A stretch of DNA of 26,453 nt from Proteiniphilum sp. UBA4977 (lineage in GTDB: Bacteria; Bacteroidota; Bacteroidia; Bacteroidales; Dysgonomonadaceae): assembly GCA_002398565.1 (NCBI GenBank), contig DGZP01000110.1, positions 1 to 26,453 of the forward strand, in the 5' to 3' direction. The translations under genes and the position numbers were made by a program. Positions 14,957 to 23,102 of the stretch are shown here, one piece after another. The notes below the pieces were generated by a model that saw only the letters and a program-made list of their open reading frames with translations, was not told where the DNA came from and did no database searches. Each line of letters starts with the position of its first letter. The first letter of the stretch is position 1.

Positions 14957-16480
14957 TTAATGTTTAAAATGCCTGACGCCCGTAATAACCATTGCAAGTC
15001 CATGCTGGTCGCAATAAGCGACCGACTCGGCATCGCGGATGGAACCTCCCGGTTGAATAACTGCCGTGATGCCTGCCTGGTGTGCTATTTCCACACAATC
15101 GGGAAAAGGGAAAAAAGCATCACTGGCCATGACTGCACCCTGCAGGTCAAAATGAAAGGCTCCCGCCTTTTCAATTGCCTGCTTAAGGGCATCTACACGC
15201 GATGTCTGTCCGGTTCCGCTGGCAATGAGTTGTTTGTTTCTAGCCAGGACAATGGCGTTCGACTTGGTGTGCTTAACCAGAATGTTGGCAAAAAGCAGGT
15301 CCTCTGTTTCCCGGTTATCGGGTGCTGTTTGTGTCACTACCTGCAATTGTTCGGCCGACTGTACGCTCTCGTTTTTATCCTGTACCAACACACCGTTCAA
15401 TACAGAACGGTACTGCAGCGGTTGTCTGGTTTTCCCGGGCGATTTCAGCACCAAAATTATACGATTTTTCTTTTGAAACAAAATATCGAGTGCTTCTTTA
15501 TCGTATGCAGGAGCAATGATAACTTCAAAAAATATTTCATGGATAGCCGCTGCAGCTTCCTTGTCCACCGGCCTGTTGGTCACCACAATACCCCCGAATG
15601 CCGAAACCGGGTCGGCAGCCAGTGCTGCATCCCATGCTTCTTTCACGGTTGGGCGACATGCCATGCCACATGCGTTGTTATGCTTGAGTATGGCCAGCGC
15701 AGTCTCGTTGAAATCGGAAATCAGGGAGACCGCGGCATCAATATCTAGAAGATTGTTATAGGATATTTCCTTGCCATGAAGCTGTTCGAAAATATCCTCG
15801 AAATGACCATAAAATATTCCTTTCTGATGAGGGTTCTCTCCGTAACGCAGCTCTTTTCCCTCGTCAAATGCCAGACGAAATGCCGAATTTTCACCCTGAT
15901 CAAAGTATCTGAATATGGCGGAATCATAACCTGAAGAGACTTTAAAAGCTTCCTTTGCAAACCAGCGACGGTCTTCCAGGGTTGTGATCCCCTGTTTTTC
16001 TTTCAACAATTCGAGCAAAGGCTGGTACTGGTGTCTGGAGGCCACAATAAGTACATCTTTGTGGTTTTTTGCAGCACCACGTATAAGAGAAATACCGCCA
16101 ATATCGATCTTCTCTATGATCTCCTCCTCGGTACCTCCGGCAGCCACGGTTTCCTCGAAAGGATATAAATCTACAATTACCAAGTCAATAGAAGGGATAT
16201 CGTAAGATTTTACCTGTTTTTTATCGGACTCGTTATCCCTGCGGTAAAGAATTCCACCGAAAATTTTGGGATGAAGTGTTTTCACCCGTCCACCCAGGAT
16301 CGACGGATAACCGCTTACGTCCTCCACGGCCTCACACTCGTAGCCCAACGACTGGATAAACTCCTTTGTACCTCCCGTGGAAATAAATTTTATACGTAAT
16401 TTGTTTAGTTCCTGAAGAATTTCTTCTAATCCCTCCTTATGATATACCGAAATGAGGGCTGTTTGAATTTTTTGTGACAT
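14957..16480 (-). CDS. purH: Bifunctional AICAR transformylase / IMP cyclohydrolase
   Basis: Catalyses the last two steps of de novo IMP synthesis: formylation of AICAR from 10-formyl-tetrahydrofolate, then ring closure. With the ATG at 16480 the protein has 507 residues, which fits the Bacteroidetes PurH length I recall. The N-terminal IMP cyclohydrolase domain (methylglyoxal-synthase fold) includes KFISTGGTKEFI and GRVKTLHPKIFGGIL. The C-terminal transformylase domain has LRYGENPHQKG, the catalytic Lys-His pair in KHNNACGMA, and SDAFFPFPDCVEIA. The frame extends 13 codons further upstream to 16519, but that stretch includes the A/G-rich ribosome-binding area, and MSQKIQTALISVYHKEG is the family-like N-terminus. 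It is followed by mreB in the same direction. Confidence 0.96.
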   Translation of the reverse strand: MSQKIQTALISVYHKEGLEEILQELNKLRIKFISTGGTKEFIQSLGYECEAVEDVSGYPSILGGRVKTLHPKIFGGILYRRDNESDKKQVKSYDIPSIDLVIVDLYPFEETVAAGGTEEEIIEKIDIGGISLIRGAAKNHKDVLIVASRHQYQPLLELLKEKQGITTLEDRRWFAKEAFKVSSGYDSAIFRYFDQGENSAFRLAFDEGKELRYGENPHQKGIFYGHFEDIFEQLHGKEISYNNLLDIDAAVSLISDFNETALAILKHNNACGMACRPTVKEAWDAALAADPVSAFGGIVVTNRPVDKEAAAAIHEIFFEVIIAPAYDKEALDILFQKKNRIILVLKSPGKTRQPLQYRSVLNGVLVQDKNESVQSAEQLQVVTQTAPDNRETEDLLFANILVKHTKSNAIVLARNKQLIASGTGQTSRVDALKQAIEKAGAFHFDLQGAVMASDAFFPFPDCVEIAHQAGITAVIQPGGSIRDAESVAYCDQHGLAMVITGVRHFKH

Positions 16481-16516
16481 CTTCTGTCTTTTAGGCATGT
16501 TATTTTTAAAGGAGTA

Positions 16517-16524
16517 CAAAGGTA
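16517..16524 (-). promoter_or_regulatory. Candidate -7 promoter box of purH
   Basis: TACCTTTG on the minus strand is a perfect TAnnTTTG box 37 bp upstream of the chosen purH start. No TTTG is found at the normal -33 spacing. It also supports the start at 16480, since the longer frame would begin at the expected transcription start. Confidence 0.5.
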
Positions 16525-16736
16525 TGAAATCTATCGGTCTTTTCCGATATTTGTTTCAAAAAAAACAGCCTACAATCACTTGCGGGCTGAACCATGTGAC
16601 TACCTATATAAACAGCCACTTAATTATAGAGAGAATGAAAATGTTTAACAATGCAATATTACGCCAAAAAAAACAGATGTTTCACATTTTCCGGTTAAGT
16701 TAAAATGAAGTTTTGGCTACAAAAATGTTACATGAT

Positions 16737-16770
16737 AAGCGGGGATACCGCCAAAACAATATCCCCGCTT
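16737..16770 (-). terminator. Perfect 10-bp hairpin after the ROK kinase gene
   Basis: AAGCGGGGAT (16737-16746) pairs perfectly with ATCCCCGCTT (16761-16770) around a 14-nt loop, 40 bp beyond the kinase stop. No T-run follows on the minus strand, so intrinsic termination would be weak. A protective 3' structure is the alternative. Confidence 0.5.
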
Positions 16771-16810
16771 TAAAACAGGTTCCGGGTCACCTTCAAAAAA
16801 GATGCACCTG

Positions 16811-17773
16811 CTACCTTACTTCCCAACCCAGGGCGCTTGCACCCAGTACGGCCGCGTCGCTCTCCTTGAGTTCGGAAAACATGAGTTTCACTTTATTCCT
16901 GAAAATATTCAGCAGGCTCTTTTCCATACTTTCACGAATGGGATTCATGATCAGGTCGCCCGCTTTCGATAATCCACCGAAGAGGATGATTGCTTCCGGG
17001 CTGGAAAAAGCCACAAAATCAGCAAAAGCTTCACCGAGCATCTCTCCGGTAAAACGGAAGATATCCTTCGCCATCTCATCTCCCTGTATAGCTGCATCAA
17101 ATACATCTTTGGAAGTAATTTCTTCGATGGGGATGTTTCGAAGTCTTGTCGGGGTATCAGGTTTCAGCTCCAGATATTCACGTGCTGTTCGAGCTACCCC
17201 CGTTGCAGATGAATAAGCTTCAAGACACCCAGTTCTACCACAACCACACATACGGCCGTTATGACGGCGCACTATCACGTGTCCCAGTTCACCGGCAAAG
17301 CCATCGTGTCCGTAAACAAGCTGCCCGTTTACCACAATACCACTCCCCACACCGGTACCCAGCGTGATAACGATGAAGTCCTTCATGCCACGGGCCGCCC
17401 CGTAAGTCATTTCACCGATGGCTGCTGCGTTGGCGTCATTGGTGAGTGCCACCGGAATACCTACCCTGTCTTCCAGCATCTGAGCAAAAGGAATCACCCC
17501 TTTCCAGGGAAGGTTGGGAGCAAATTCAATGCTACCGGTAAAGTAGTTACCGTTGGGTGTTCCGGCACCAATTCCTTTGATCTGATCTTTGGTCGTAACT
17601 TCAGCGATGAGTCCGTTGATCAGTTCGGTTAATTCATCAAGATAGTCTTCTACCTGTGGATGTTTGGCCGTTTTAATACTTCCGCTAATTAAAATCTGCC
17701 CTCTTTTGTCTACAATGCCGGCAACAGTATTGGTGCCGCCCACATCAATACCTACTACATAGGGTTTATCCAT
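16811..17773 (-). CDS. ROK family sugar kinase, probable glucokinase
   Basis: Predicted cytosolic ATP-dependent hexose kinase of 320 residues. Motifs: DVGGTNT at 10-16 (ATP phosphate site), TNDANAA with the probable catalytic Asp at 113, TLGTGVGSG at about 138-145, and the ROK signature with GFAGELGH (Glu162, His165) followed by zinc ligands Cys176, Cys178 and Cys183. Bacteroidetes homologues are usually annotated as glucokinase, but ROK members also phosphorylate N-acetylglucosamine, N-acetylmannosamine or fructose, so the substrate is unproven. There is no N-terminal helix-turn-helix, so it is a kinase rather than a ROK repressor. It is divergent from the tryptophanase-like gene across a 274-bp gap and has its own promoter box. 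Confidence 0.92.
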   Translation of the reverse strand: MDKPYVVGIDVGGTNTVAGIVDKRGQILISGSIKTAKHPQVEDYLDELTELINGLIAEVTTKDQIKGIGAGTPNGNYFTGSIEFAPNLPWKGVIPFAQMLEDRVGIPVALTNDANAAAIGEMTYGAARGMKDFIVITLGTGVGSGIVVNGQLVYGHDGFAGELGHVIVRRHNGRMCGCGRTGCLEAYSSATGVARTAREYLELKPDTPTRLRNIPIEEITSKDVFDAAIQGDEMAKDIFRFTGEMLGEAFADFVAFSSPEAIILFGGLSKAGDLIMNPIRESMEKSLLNIFRNKVKLMFSELKESDAAVLGASALGWEVR

Positions 17774-17824
17774 GATTCTTTTTTATTAAAAGTTAGTCAA
17801 TGTTGTTAAATGTGATTAACCGGA

Positions 17825-17832
17825 CAAATATA
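17825..17832 (-). promoter_or_regulatory. Candidate -7 promoter box of the ROK kinase gene
   Basis: TATATTTG on the minus strand is a perfect TAnnTTTG box about 52 bp upstream of the start codon. A TTTG on the same strand (complement of 17845-17848) is only 12 bp away, too close for the usual -33 element. Confidence 0.45.
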
Positions 17833-17935
17833 GGGATTTTTCACCAAACGGATTTCCAGTTCAGTAAAATATTTCAGAATAATTGCATTATAAAAAAATT
17901 GATGCGGCTATTTTTCTCTTTTGATATTTTTGTTT

Positions 17936-17943
17936 TACATTTG
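17936..17943 (+). promoter_or_regulatory. Candidate -7 promoter box of the tryptophanase-like gene
   Basis: TACATTTG matches TAnnTTTG exactly, with a T-rich stretch at the expected -33 place (17911-17915). Transcription from here would leave a leader of roughly 100 nt before the ATG at 18048. I could not recognise a riboswitch or a leader peptide in that segment. Confidence 0.5.
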
Positions 17944-18047
17944 CAGTTTTAAATAATGATTTATCGGCCAAGCTCCGAAATTAACATCAATTTTCAACAA
18001 AAAATCGGCATAAATTACACAAACAGCCACATACGTACACGAATCTC

Positions 18048-19496
18048 ATGAATGAAATTAAATTTTATAACGGTGAAAACATACCGTTAGAACTGCACAA
18101 GGTAAGGGTTGTGCAAAAATTGCACTTAGTACCTATCGAAAGAAGACTGGAAGCCCTGCATGAAGGTGGCTTCAACACCTTCAGACTGAGCACGAAAGAC
18201 GTTTTCCTGGATATGCTCACCGACAGCGGCACCAACGCAATGAGTGACAATCAGATGGCTGCCATGATGCAGGCAGATGATGCCTATGCCGGATCACAAA
18301 GTTTTTTCCGCCTGCAGAAAGCGGTAGAGGAAGTATTGGGAAAAAAGTATTATCTGCCAGTACACCAGGGCCGTGCTGCTGAAAACATTCTATCGAATGC
18401 TTACGTACGGAAGGGTAACCTGGTACCGATGAATTATCATTTTACCACCGCCATGGCGCACATCACCCAATACGGTGGAAAAATTGCCGAACTGCTATAC
18501 GACGAAGCATATGTGATCAATTCCTCCCATCCTTTTAAAGGGAACATGAACCTTGAAAAACTGGAAGAAATCATCAAGATACATGGAGCCAAAAATATTC
18601 CATTCATTCGCATGGAAGCCTCTACCAACCTTATCGGGGGACAACCCTTTTCAGTTCAAAATCTAAGAGATGTAAGGGCTGTGGCCGACAAATACAATAT
18701 CCGCCTTGTGCTGGATGCCAGCTTGCTGGGAGAAAATGCATACCTGGTCATTCAGCGTGAAGAAGAATTCAAAAACAGTACCATGGGCGAGGTGATTCAA
18801 ACCATGACCGGTCTGGCAGACATTGTGTACTTCTCGGCTCGCAAACTCAGCTCCTCCCGTGGCGGAGGTATCTGCACCAACAACATCGATATTTACCGAG
18901 AGTTGGAAGCACTGGTTCCCTTGTTTGAAGGTTTCCTCACTTATGGCGGCATCTCAGTCCGTGAAATTGAGGCAATGGCAGTAGGACTGTATGAAACGCT
19001 CGATGAGACCATGATCAGCCAGAGCCCGAACTTTATCGCCTACCTGGTGAATTCTCTCGATGCACATGGCGTACCTATGGTTAAACCGGCCGGTGTGCTG
19101 GGTGCACACGTCGATGCAATGCAGGTCTGTGCCCATATTCCACAGAAAGAGTATCCCGCAGGCTCGCTTGCCGCAGCACTCTATCTGATATCTGGAATCC
19201 GGGGTATGGAAAGGGGATCTATCTCCAATCAACGCGATGAATATGGCAATGAGACTTTCGCCGACATGGAACTGGTTCGCCTTGCAGTACCCCGTCGCGT
19301 ATTCACACTCTCTCAGATTAAATACGTAGCAGACAGGATGAGCTGGCTATACGAAAATCGGGAATTAATAGGAGGACTGCGATTTGTGTATGAACCCCCG
19401 GTACTCCGCTTCTTCATGGGAGGCCTGGAACCGGTGAGCGACTGGCCACAGAAATTGATCACGAAGTTCAAAGAAGACTTTGGTGATAGTCTATAA
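18048..19496 (+). CDS. Divergent tryptophanase / tyrosine phenol-lyase family PLP enzyme
   Basis: Predicted PLP-dependent beta-eliminating lyase of 482 residues, fold type I. Landmarks are MLTDSGTNAMSD (56-67), the Tyr80 region DDAYAGSQSF, VHQGRAAE (105-112), Asn194 in NLIGGQP, Asp223, the likely Schiff-base Lys266 in FSARK, MERG at 387-390 and VRLAVPRR (410-417). By recalled alignment with Citrobacter tyrosine phenol-lyase, Thr133 and Arg389 match that enzyme's substrate residues Thr124 and Arg381 rather than tryptophanase. However, the cofactor-site Arg217 is Leu226 here, Lys256 is Arg265, and the GGHA motif is altered. The substrate is therefore uncertain. The gene is monocistronic, with its own promoter and a strong terminator. 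Many databases would simply call it tryptophanase. Confidence 0.85.
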   Translation: MNEIKFYNGENIPLELHKVRVVQKLHLVPIERRLEALHEGGFNTFRLSTKDVFLDMLTDSGTNAMSDNQMAAMMQADDAYAGSQSFFRLQKAVEEVLGKKYYLPVHQGRAAENILSNAYVRKGNLVPMNYHFTTAMAHITQYGGKIAELLYDEAYVINSSHPFKGNMNLEKLEEIIKIHGAKNIPFIRMEASTNLIGGQPFSVQNLRDVRAVADKYNIRLVLDASLLGENAYLVIQREEEFKNSTMGEVIQTMTGLADIVYFSARKLSSSRGGGICTNNIDIYRELEALVPLFEGFLTYGGISVREIEAMAVGLYETLDETMISQSPNFIAYLVNSLDAHGVPMVKPAGVLGAHVDAMQVCAHIPQKEYPAGSLAAALYLISGIRGMERGSISNQRDEYGNETFADMELVRLAVPRRVFTLSQIKYVADRMSWLYENRELIGGLRFVYEPPVLRFFMGGLEPVSDWPQKLITKFKEDFGDSL

Positions 19497-19506
19497 AATA
19501 TACCGG

Positions 19507-19537
19507 AAAAAGGAAGAGGTGTCCCCTCTTCCTTTTT
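19507..19537 (+). terminator. Rho-independent terminator after the tryptophanase-like gene
   Basis: A perfect 13-bp stem (AAAAAGGAAGAGG 19507-19519 with CCTCTTCCTTTTT 19525-19537) has a 5-nt loop and ends in five T. It lies 11 bp after the stop codon. The A-run on the other arm could make it bidirectional, although no minus-strand gene needs it. Confidence 0.92.
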
Positions 19538-19594
19538 AGTTTGAAACATGCTAAAAAACATATAAAAACATTTTTTTATCTAATATTAACCTGA

Positions 19595-19602
19595 TACCTT
19601 TG
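19595..19602 (+). promoter_or_regulatory. Candidate promoter of the GntR-type regulator gene
   Basis: TACCTTTG matches the TAnnTTTG box, with a run of T (19571-19577) at the expected -33 position. The transcription start would fall near 19608, immediately before the repeated motif at 19611-19638, so a protein bound there would block or modulate initiation. Confidence 0.6.
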
Positions 19603-19610
19603 CCCCTATA

Positions 19611-19638
19611 ATCAGCACAGAACAGTACAGAACAGTAC
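19611..19638 (+). promoter_or_regulatory. Candidate operator: tandem ACAGAACAGT repeat
   Basis: ACAGAACAGT occurs twice in exact tandem (19617-19626 and 19627-19636). It overlaps the 15-mer ATCAGCACAGAACAG (19611-19625), which recurs with two changes upstream of fucI (20714-20728). The position over the inferred transcription start suggests autoregulation by the encoded GntR-type protein. This is an inference from motif sharing. Confidence 0.5.
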
Positions 19639-19668
19639 GGCTTATCTGAGAAATGAAAACTTACACAA

Positions 19669-20652
19669 ATGGATTTCAAATTTGACGGGAGGAGCACCAA
19701 AGTACAGCAACTGGCAGAATATATCCAGGATGCCATCGCCACGAGTGAACTGAAGGTAGGCGAGAAGATACCATCTATCAACCATTTAAGCAGTCAGTTC
19801 TCGGTCTCAAGAGATACTGTGTTCAAAGCGCTGTCCGATTTACGGGAACGTGGAGTGATCGATGCCATTCATGGAAAGAACTATTTTGTAGCTTCTCACA
19901 CCAAAAACATTTTGTTGTTGCTCGACGAGTATTCTCCCTTTAAAGAGGTTTTACATACTATTCTGGTTTCCAGTTTGCCCAAATCTTACAAAATTGATCT
20001 GTGGTTTCATCAGTATAACGAGCATCTTTTCAATAATATCATTCATGAATCTATTGGCAGATATAATAAATATCTCGTCATGAATTACGACAACGAAAAA
20101 TTTTCCGATGCATTGTCGAAAATTGATAAAAAAAAGTTGCTATTGCTTGATTTCGGAAAATTTGACAAGGATGGATATTCTTATGTTTGTCAGGATTTCG
20201 ACAATGGGTTGTACGATGCACTGTGCACCATAAAAAATGAACTGCGCAAATACAAAAAAATGATTTTTGTCCTCAATAAATTCCATAAGCATCCGCAGAG
20301 CAGCAAAACCGCGTTCAGTAATTTTTGCCTCGACAACAAATTCGAATTCAATATTCTTGATGAGATATCAGAAAAAACAACCATTCAGAAAAATCATTTT
20401 TATCTGGTTATCAAGCAGGAAGATGTGGTAAAGATTGTAAAACAAGGAAATACAGACGGGTTAAAACCTGGAAAAAACTATGGATTACTGGCTTATAATG
20501 AAAATCCATTCTTCGAGGTGATTCAAAACGGCATTTCCAGTATAGGGATCGATTGGCATGAAATGGGAAGGATCGCGGCTAAATTTGTACTGGATAACCA
20601 ATCGGTACAAACCTATCTGCCCACAGTGATCAGGAAAAGAGATTCCTTTTAA
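19669..20652 (+). CDS. GntR-type transcriptional regulator, probable fucose regulator
   Basis: Predicted DNA-binding regulator of 327 residues. The N-terminal ~75 residues form a GntR winged helix-turn-helix (VQQLAEYIQDAIATSELKVG, then LSSQFSVSRDTVFKALSDL and RGVIDAIHGKNYFV). The remaining ~250 residues resemble a LacI/periplasmic-binding-protein sensor fold (VLDNQSVQTYLPTVI near the end). This architecture and the position directly upstream of fucI match the GntR-type fucose regulator (FucR) known from Bacteroides, whose effector is L-fucose; assignment of the same effector here is inference. It has its own promoter and lies 173 bp before fucI, with a shared candidate operator in both gaps. 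Confidence 0.88.
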   Translation: MDFKFDGRSTKVQQLAEYIQDAIATSELKVGEKIPSINHLSSQFSVSRDTVFKALSDLRERGVIDAIHGKNYFVASHTKNILLLLDEYSPFKEVLHTILVSSLPKSYKIDLWFHQYNEHLFNNIIHESIGRYNKYLVMNYDNEKFSDALSKIDKKKLLLLDFGKFDKDGYSYVCQDFDNGLYDALCTIKNELRKYKKMIFVLNKFHKHPQSSKTAFSNFCLDNKFEFNILDEISEKTTIQKNHFYLVIKQEDVVKIVKQGNTDGLKPGKNYGLLAYNENPFFEVIQNGISSIGIDWHEMGRIAAKFVLDNQSVQTYLPTVIRKRDSF

Positions 20653-20713
20653 TCAAATTTACTCAATTCATCCACTATGAAGAAAACAATATTATCCATA
20701 CCCATACAGGAAT

Positions 20714-20728
20714 ATCAGCACAGTTCAG
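20714..20728 (+). promoter_or_regulatory. Candidate operator upstream of fucI
   Basis: ATCAGCACAGTTCAG matches 13 of 15 positions of the element at 19611-19625 upstream of the regulator gene, including an identical 10-mer. It lies 98 bp before the fucI start. An imperfect promoter box (TAAGTTTC, 20775-20782) follows it. Probable target of the adjacent GntR-type protein. Confidence 0.45.
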
Positions 20729-20825
20729 AATTCAAAAAAATCAGTATCATTTTCACACCAGTTATACCAGAAAATAAGTTTCCGAAAATATAGTTTTATA
20801 AAAAAAATAATTTATCAACAAAATC

Positions 20826-22595
20826 ATGTATCAATATCCAAAAATAGGTATTCGCCCTACCATTGACGGCCGTCAGGGAGGTGTGAGAGAGAGTCTTGAA
20901 GAGAAGACAATGAATCTGGCAAAATCGGTGGCCCTTTTAATTGAATCTAATCTGAAAAACGGGGACGGCAGTCCGGTTGAATGTGTGATCGCCGACAATA
21001 CCATCGGCCGTGTGGGTGAAAGCGCCGCCTGTGCTGCAAAATTTGAACGCGAGGGGGTTGGTTCAACCATTACGGTCACATCGAGTTGGTGTTACGGGTC
21101 AGAAACAATGGATATGAATCCGCATTATCCGAAAGCTGTCTGGGGATTTAACGGAACGGAGCGCCCCGGCGCCGTTTATCTGGCAGCCGTTCTGGCTGCA
21201 CATTCTCAGAAGGGCCTGCCGGCTTTCGGCATTTATGGCCGAGAAATACAGGATATATCCGACAATAGCATTCCCGAAGACGTGGCGGAGAAGTTGCTTC
21301 GTTTTGCCCGTTCCGCACAGGCTGTAGCCACCATGAGGGGACAGTCCTATTTGTCTATCGGAAGTACCGCCATGGGTATTGCCGGTTCTATCGTGAATCC
21401 CGATTTTTTCCAGAAATATCTGGGCATGCGAAACGAATCGGTCGACTCCACTGAGATTCTCCGCCGGATTCAGGAAGGCATATACGATCAGGAAGAATTC
21501 GAAAAAGCAATGGAGTGGACATCTACATATTGCAAAGTAAATGAAGGAACGGACGACAATCGTCCCGAGAAACAGAAAGACCGGGCAGGCAAGGACAAAG
21601 ATTGGGAGTTTGTGGTCAAGATGACCATCATCATCCGTGACCTGATGAAAGGAAATCCCAAGCTGAAAGAGATGGGATTCAAGGAGGAGGCGATTGGGCA
21701 CAATGCACTCCTGGGAGGTTTCCAGGGACAGCGGCAGTGGACCGACTTTCTGCCGAACGGCGACTTTAGCGAGACAATATTGAACAGTTCGTTCGACTGG
21801 AACGGAATCCGCGAAGCATATGTCGTGGCCACAGAAAATGATGCACTCAACGGTGTCTCCATGCTATTCGGGCATCTGCTCTCCAACAGGGCACAGCTCT
21901 TCTCCGACGTACGCACGTACTGGAGCCCTGAATCGGTAAAGCGTGTCACGGGAAAGGAACTTACCGGGAAAGCAGCCAACGGCATCATTCACCTGCTTAA
22001 TTCGGGAGCCACGACTCTGGATGCCACCGGCAAACAAAAATTAAATGGGATGCCGGCCATGAAGGAACCCTGGAATATCAACGAAGAGGAGGTAAAAGCT
22101 TGCCTCAGGGCAACCACATGGTCTCCGGCCAACAGGGACTATTTCCGCGGAGGCGGATACTCCTCCACTTTCCTTTCGGAAGGAGGCATGCCCGTAACCA
22201 TGTGCAGGGTAAATATGGTGGACGGCTTGGGGCCCGTACTCCAAATTGCGGAAGGATGGACCGTGGAAATCGATCCGGACATACACGACATTATCAATCA
22301 ACGAACCGACAAGACATGGCCTACCACCTGGTTTGCACCACGTTTAACCGGCAAGGGCGCCTTCAGGGATGTTTACTCGGTGATGAACAACTGGGGTGCC
22401 AATCATGGTGCCATCAGTTACGGACACATCGGACAGGATCTGATCACACTGGCGTCAATTCTGCGAATCCCCGTTTGTATGCACAATGTGGAGGAAGAGG
22501 AGATCTTCCGTCCATCGGCATGGAATGCCTTTGGCATGGACAGGGAGGGAGCCGACTTCAGAGCCTGCGGGAATTTTGGACCCATTTATAAGTAA
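20826..22595 (+). CDS. fucI: L-fucose isomerase
   Basis: Converts L-fucose to L-fuculose, the first intracellular step of fucose catabolism; cytosolic, manganese-dependent oligomer. The 589-residue length is normal. The metal-binding residues line up with the E. coli enzyme: Glu337 in ATEND, Asp361 in SDVRTYWSPE, and His527 in NNWGANHG. The N-terminus (YPKIGIRPTIDGRQGGVRESLE) is the family signature. It is the first gene of the fucI-fucU-fucP run, behind the GntR-type regulator and a candidate operator. L-arabinose isomerase is excluded by these signatures; activity on D-arabinose is a common side reaction of the family. Confidence 0.97.
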   Translation: MYQYPKIGIRPTIDGRQGGVRESLEEKTMNLAKSVALLIESNLKNGDGSPVECVIADNTIGRVGESAACAAKFEREGVGSTITVTSSWCYGSETMDMNPHYPKAVWGFNGTERPGAVYLAAVLAAHSQKGLPAFGIYGREIQDISDNSIPEDVAEKLLRFARSAQAVATMRGQSYLSIGSTAMGIAGSIVNPDFFQKYLGMRNESVDSTEILRRIQEGIYDQEEFEKAMEWTSTYCKVNEGTDDNRPEKQKDRAGKDKDWEFVVKMTIIIRDLMKGNPKLKEMGFKEEAIGHNALLGGFQGQRQWTDFLPNGDFSETILNSSFDWNGIREAYVVATENDALNGVSMLFGHLLSNRAQLFSDVRTYWSPESVKRVTGKELTGKAANGIIHLLNSGATTLDATGKQKLNGMPAMKEPWNINEEEVKACLRATTWSPANRDYFRGGGYSSTFLSEGGMPVTMCRVNMVDGLGPVLQIAEGWTVEIDPDIHDIINQRTDKTWPTTWFAPRLTGKGAFRDVYSVMNNWGANHGAISYGHIGQDLITLASILRIPVCMHNVEEEEIFRPSAWNAFGMDREGADFRACGNFGPIYK

Positions 22596-22663
22596 ATTTG
22601 AGTTCAGGCATGAGACCTGGTTATGTCAGGGACTCATGTCAGAGAACACAAAACCGCTACATT

Positions 22664-23089
22664 ATGCTTAAAAAGATACCGAAAACAATATCGCCCCAAT
22701 TACTAAAAACACTCATGGAAATGGGACACGGAAATGAAATTGTGATTGCCGACGGCAACTTTCCGTGTCACACCGTTTCGCAGAATGTAATACGAGCCGA
22801 CGGGTTGACCGGAACTGAAATACTGAAAGCTATCATGGAACTCATGCCGCTTGACTCGTACAGCGAGCAGCAGGTTTTTCTGATGGAAGTAGCTCCGGGA
22901 GACAATTACAAGCCGGAAATATGGAACGATTACAAAGAGATATTACAATCTTCGGGCGAACCATTCTCGATTGGTTATATTGAACGTTTCGCTTTCTACG
23001 AAAGGGCAAAAAAATCATATGCCGTGATTGCTACCGGAGAAGAAGCATTGTACGCGAATATCATCCTGAAAAAAGGAGTCATAAAATGA
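22664..23089 (+). CDS. fucU: L-fucose mutarotase
   Basis: Interconverts alpha- and beta-L-fucose so that imported sugar reaches the isomerase in the right anomeric form; cytosolic, RbsD/FucU family. With ATG 22664 the protein has 141 residues, matching the ~140 of E. coli FucU. The catalytic His22 sits in MGHGNEIVIADGNFP, and the C-terminal ERAKKSYAVIATGE carries the conserved Tyr. The frame extends upstream to a TTG at 22598, but the added residues do not look like the family. The gene lies 68 bp after fucI and 13 bp before fucP, consistent with one operon. Confidence 0.95.
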   Translation: MLKKIPKTISPQLLKTLMEMGHGNEIVIADGNFPCHTVSQNVIRADGLTGTEILKAIMELMPLDSYSEQQVFLMEVAPGDNYKPEIWNDYKEILQSSGEPFSIGYIERFAFYERAKKSYAVIATGEEALYANIILKKGVIK

Positions 23090-23102
23090 GAAACGGGAAC
23101 CT

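Larger units (their letters stand above)
16481..16810. other. Intergenic region between the ROK kinase gene and purH
   Basis: No gene was recognised in these 330 bp. The stretch holds a hairpin just beyond the ROK kinase stop (16737-16770) and a purH promoter box (16517-16524). The rest is AT-rich without visible structure. Confidence 0.6.

Noticed and set aside
14951..15748. 265-codon plus-strand frame opposite purH
   Set aside because: Although long, it is a mirror of the strongly conserved transformylase region. Its translation is rich in Cys and His without a family pattern.
16481..16519. N-terminal extension of purH to 16519
   Set aside because: The ATG at 16480 yields the expected length and N-terminus, and the longer start lies at the predicted transcription start.
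16811..17773. ROK kinase as the missing fuculokinase
   Set aside because: FucK belongs to the FGGY family, while this protein has ROK zinc-site motifs, is on the opposite strand and lies about 3 kb from fucI with its own promoter.
20677..20793. A 38-codon frame (MKKTILSIPIQEYQ...) in the gap upstream of fucI
   Set aside because: It has no recognisable ribosome-binding site, family or signal, and it overlaps the candidate operator. Codon composition is that of AT-rich spacer. Ribosome profiling or conservation would be needed to accept it.
22598..22663. N-terminal extension of fucU from the TTG at 22598
   Set aside because: The extra 22 residues are not family-like, and the protein from ATG 22664 already has full FucU length.
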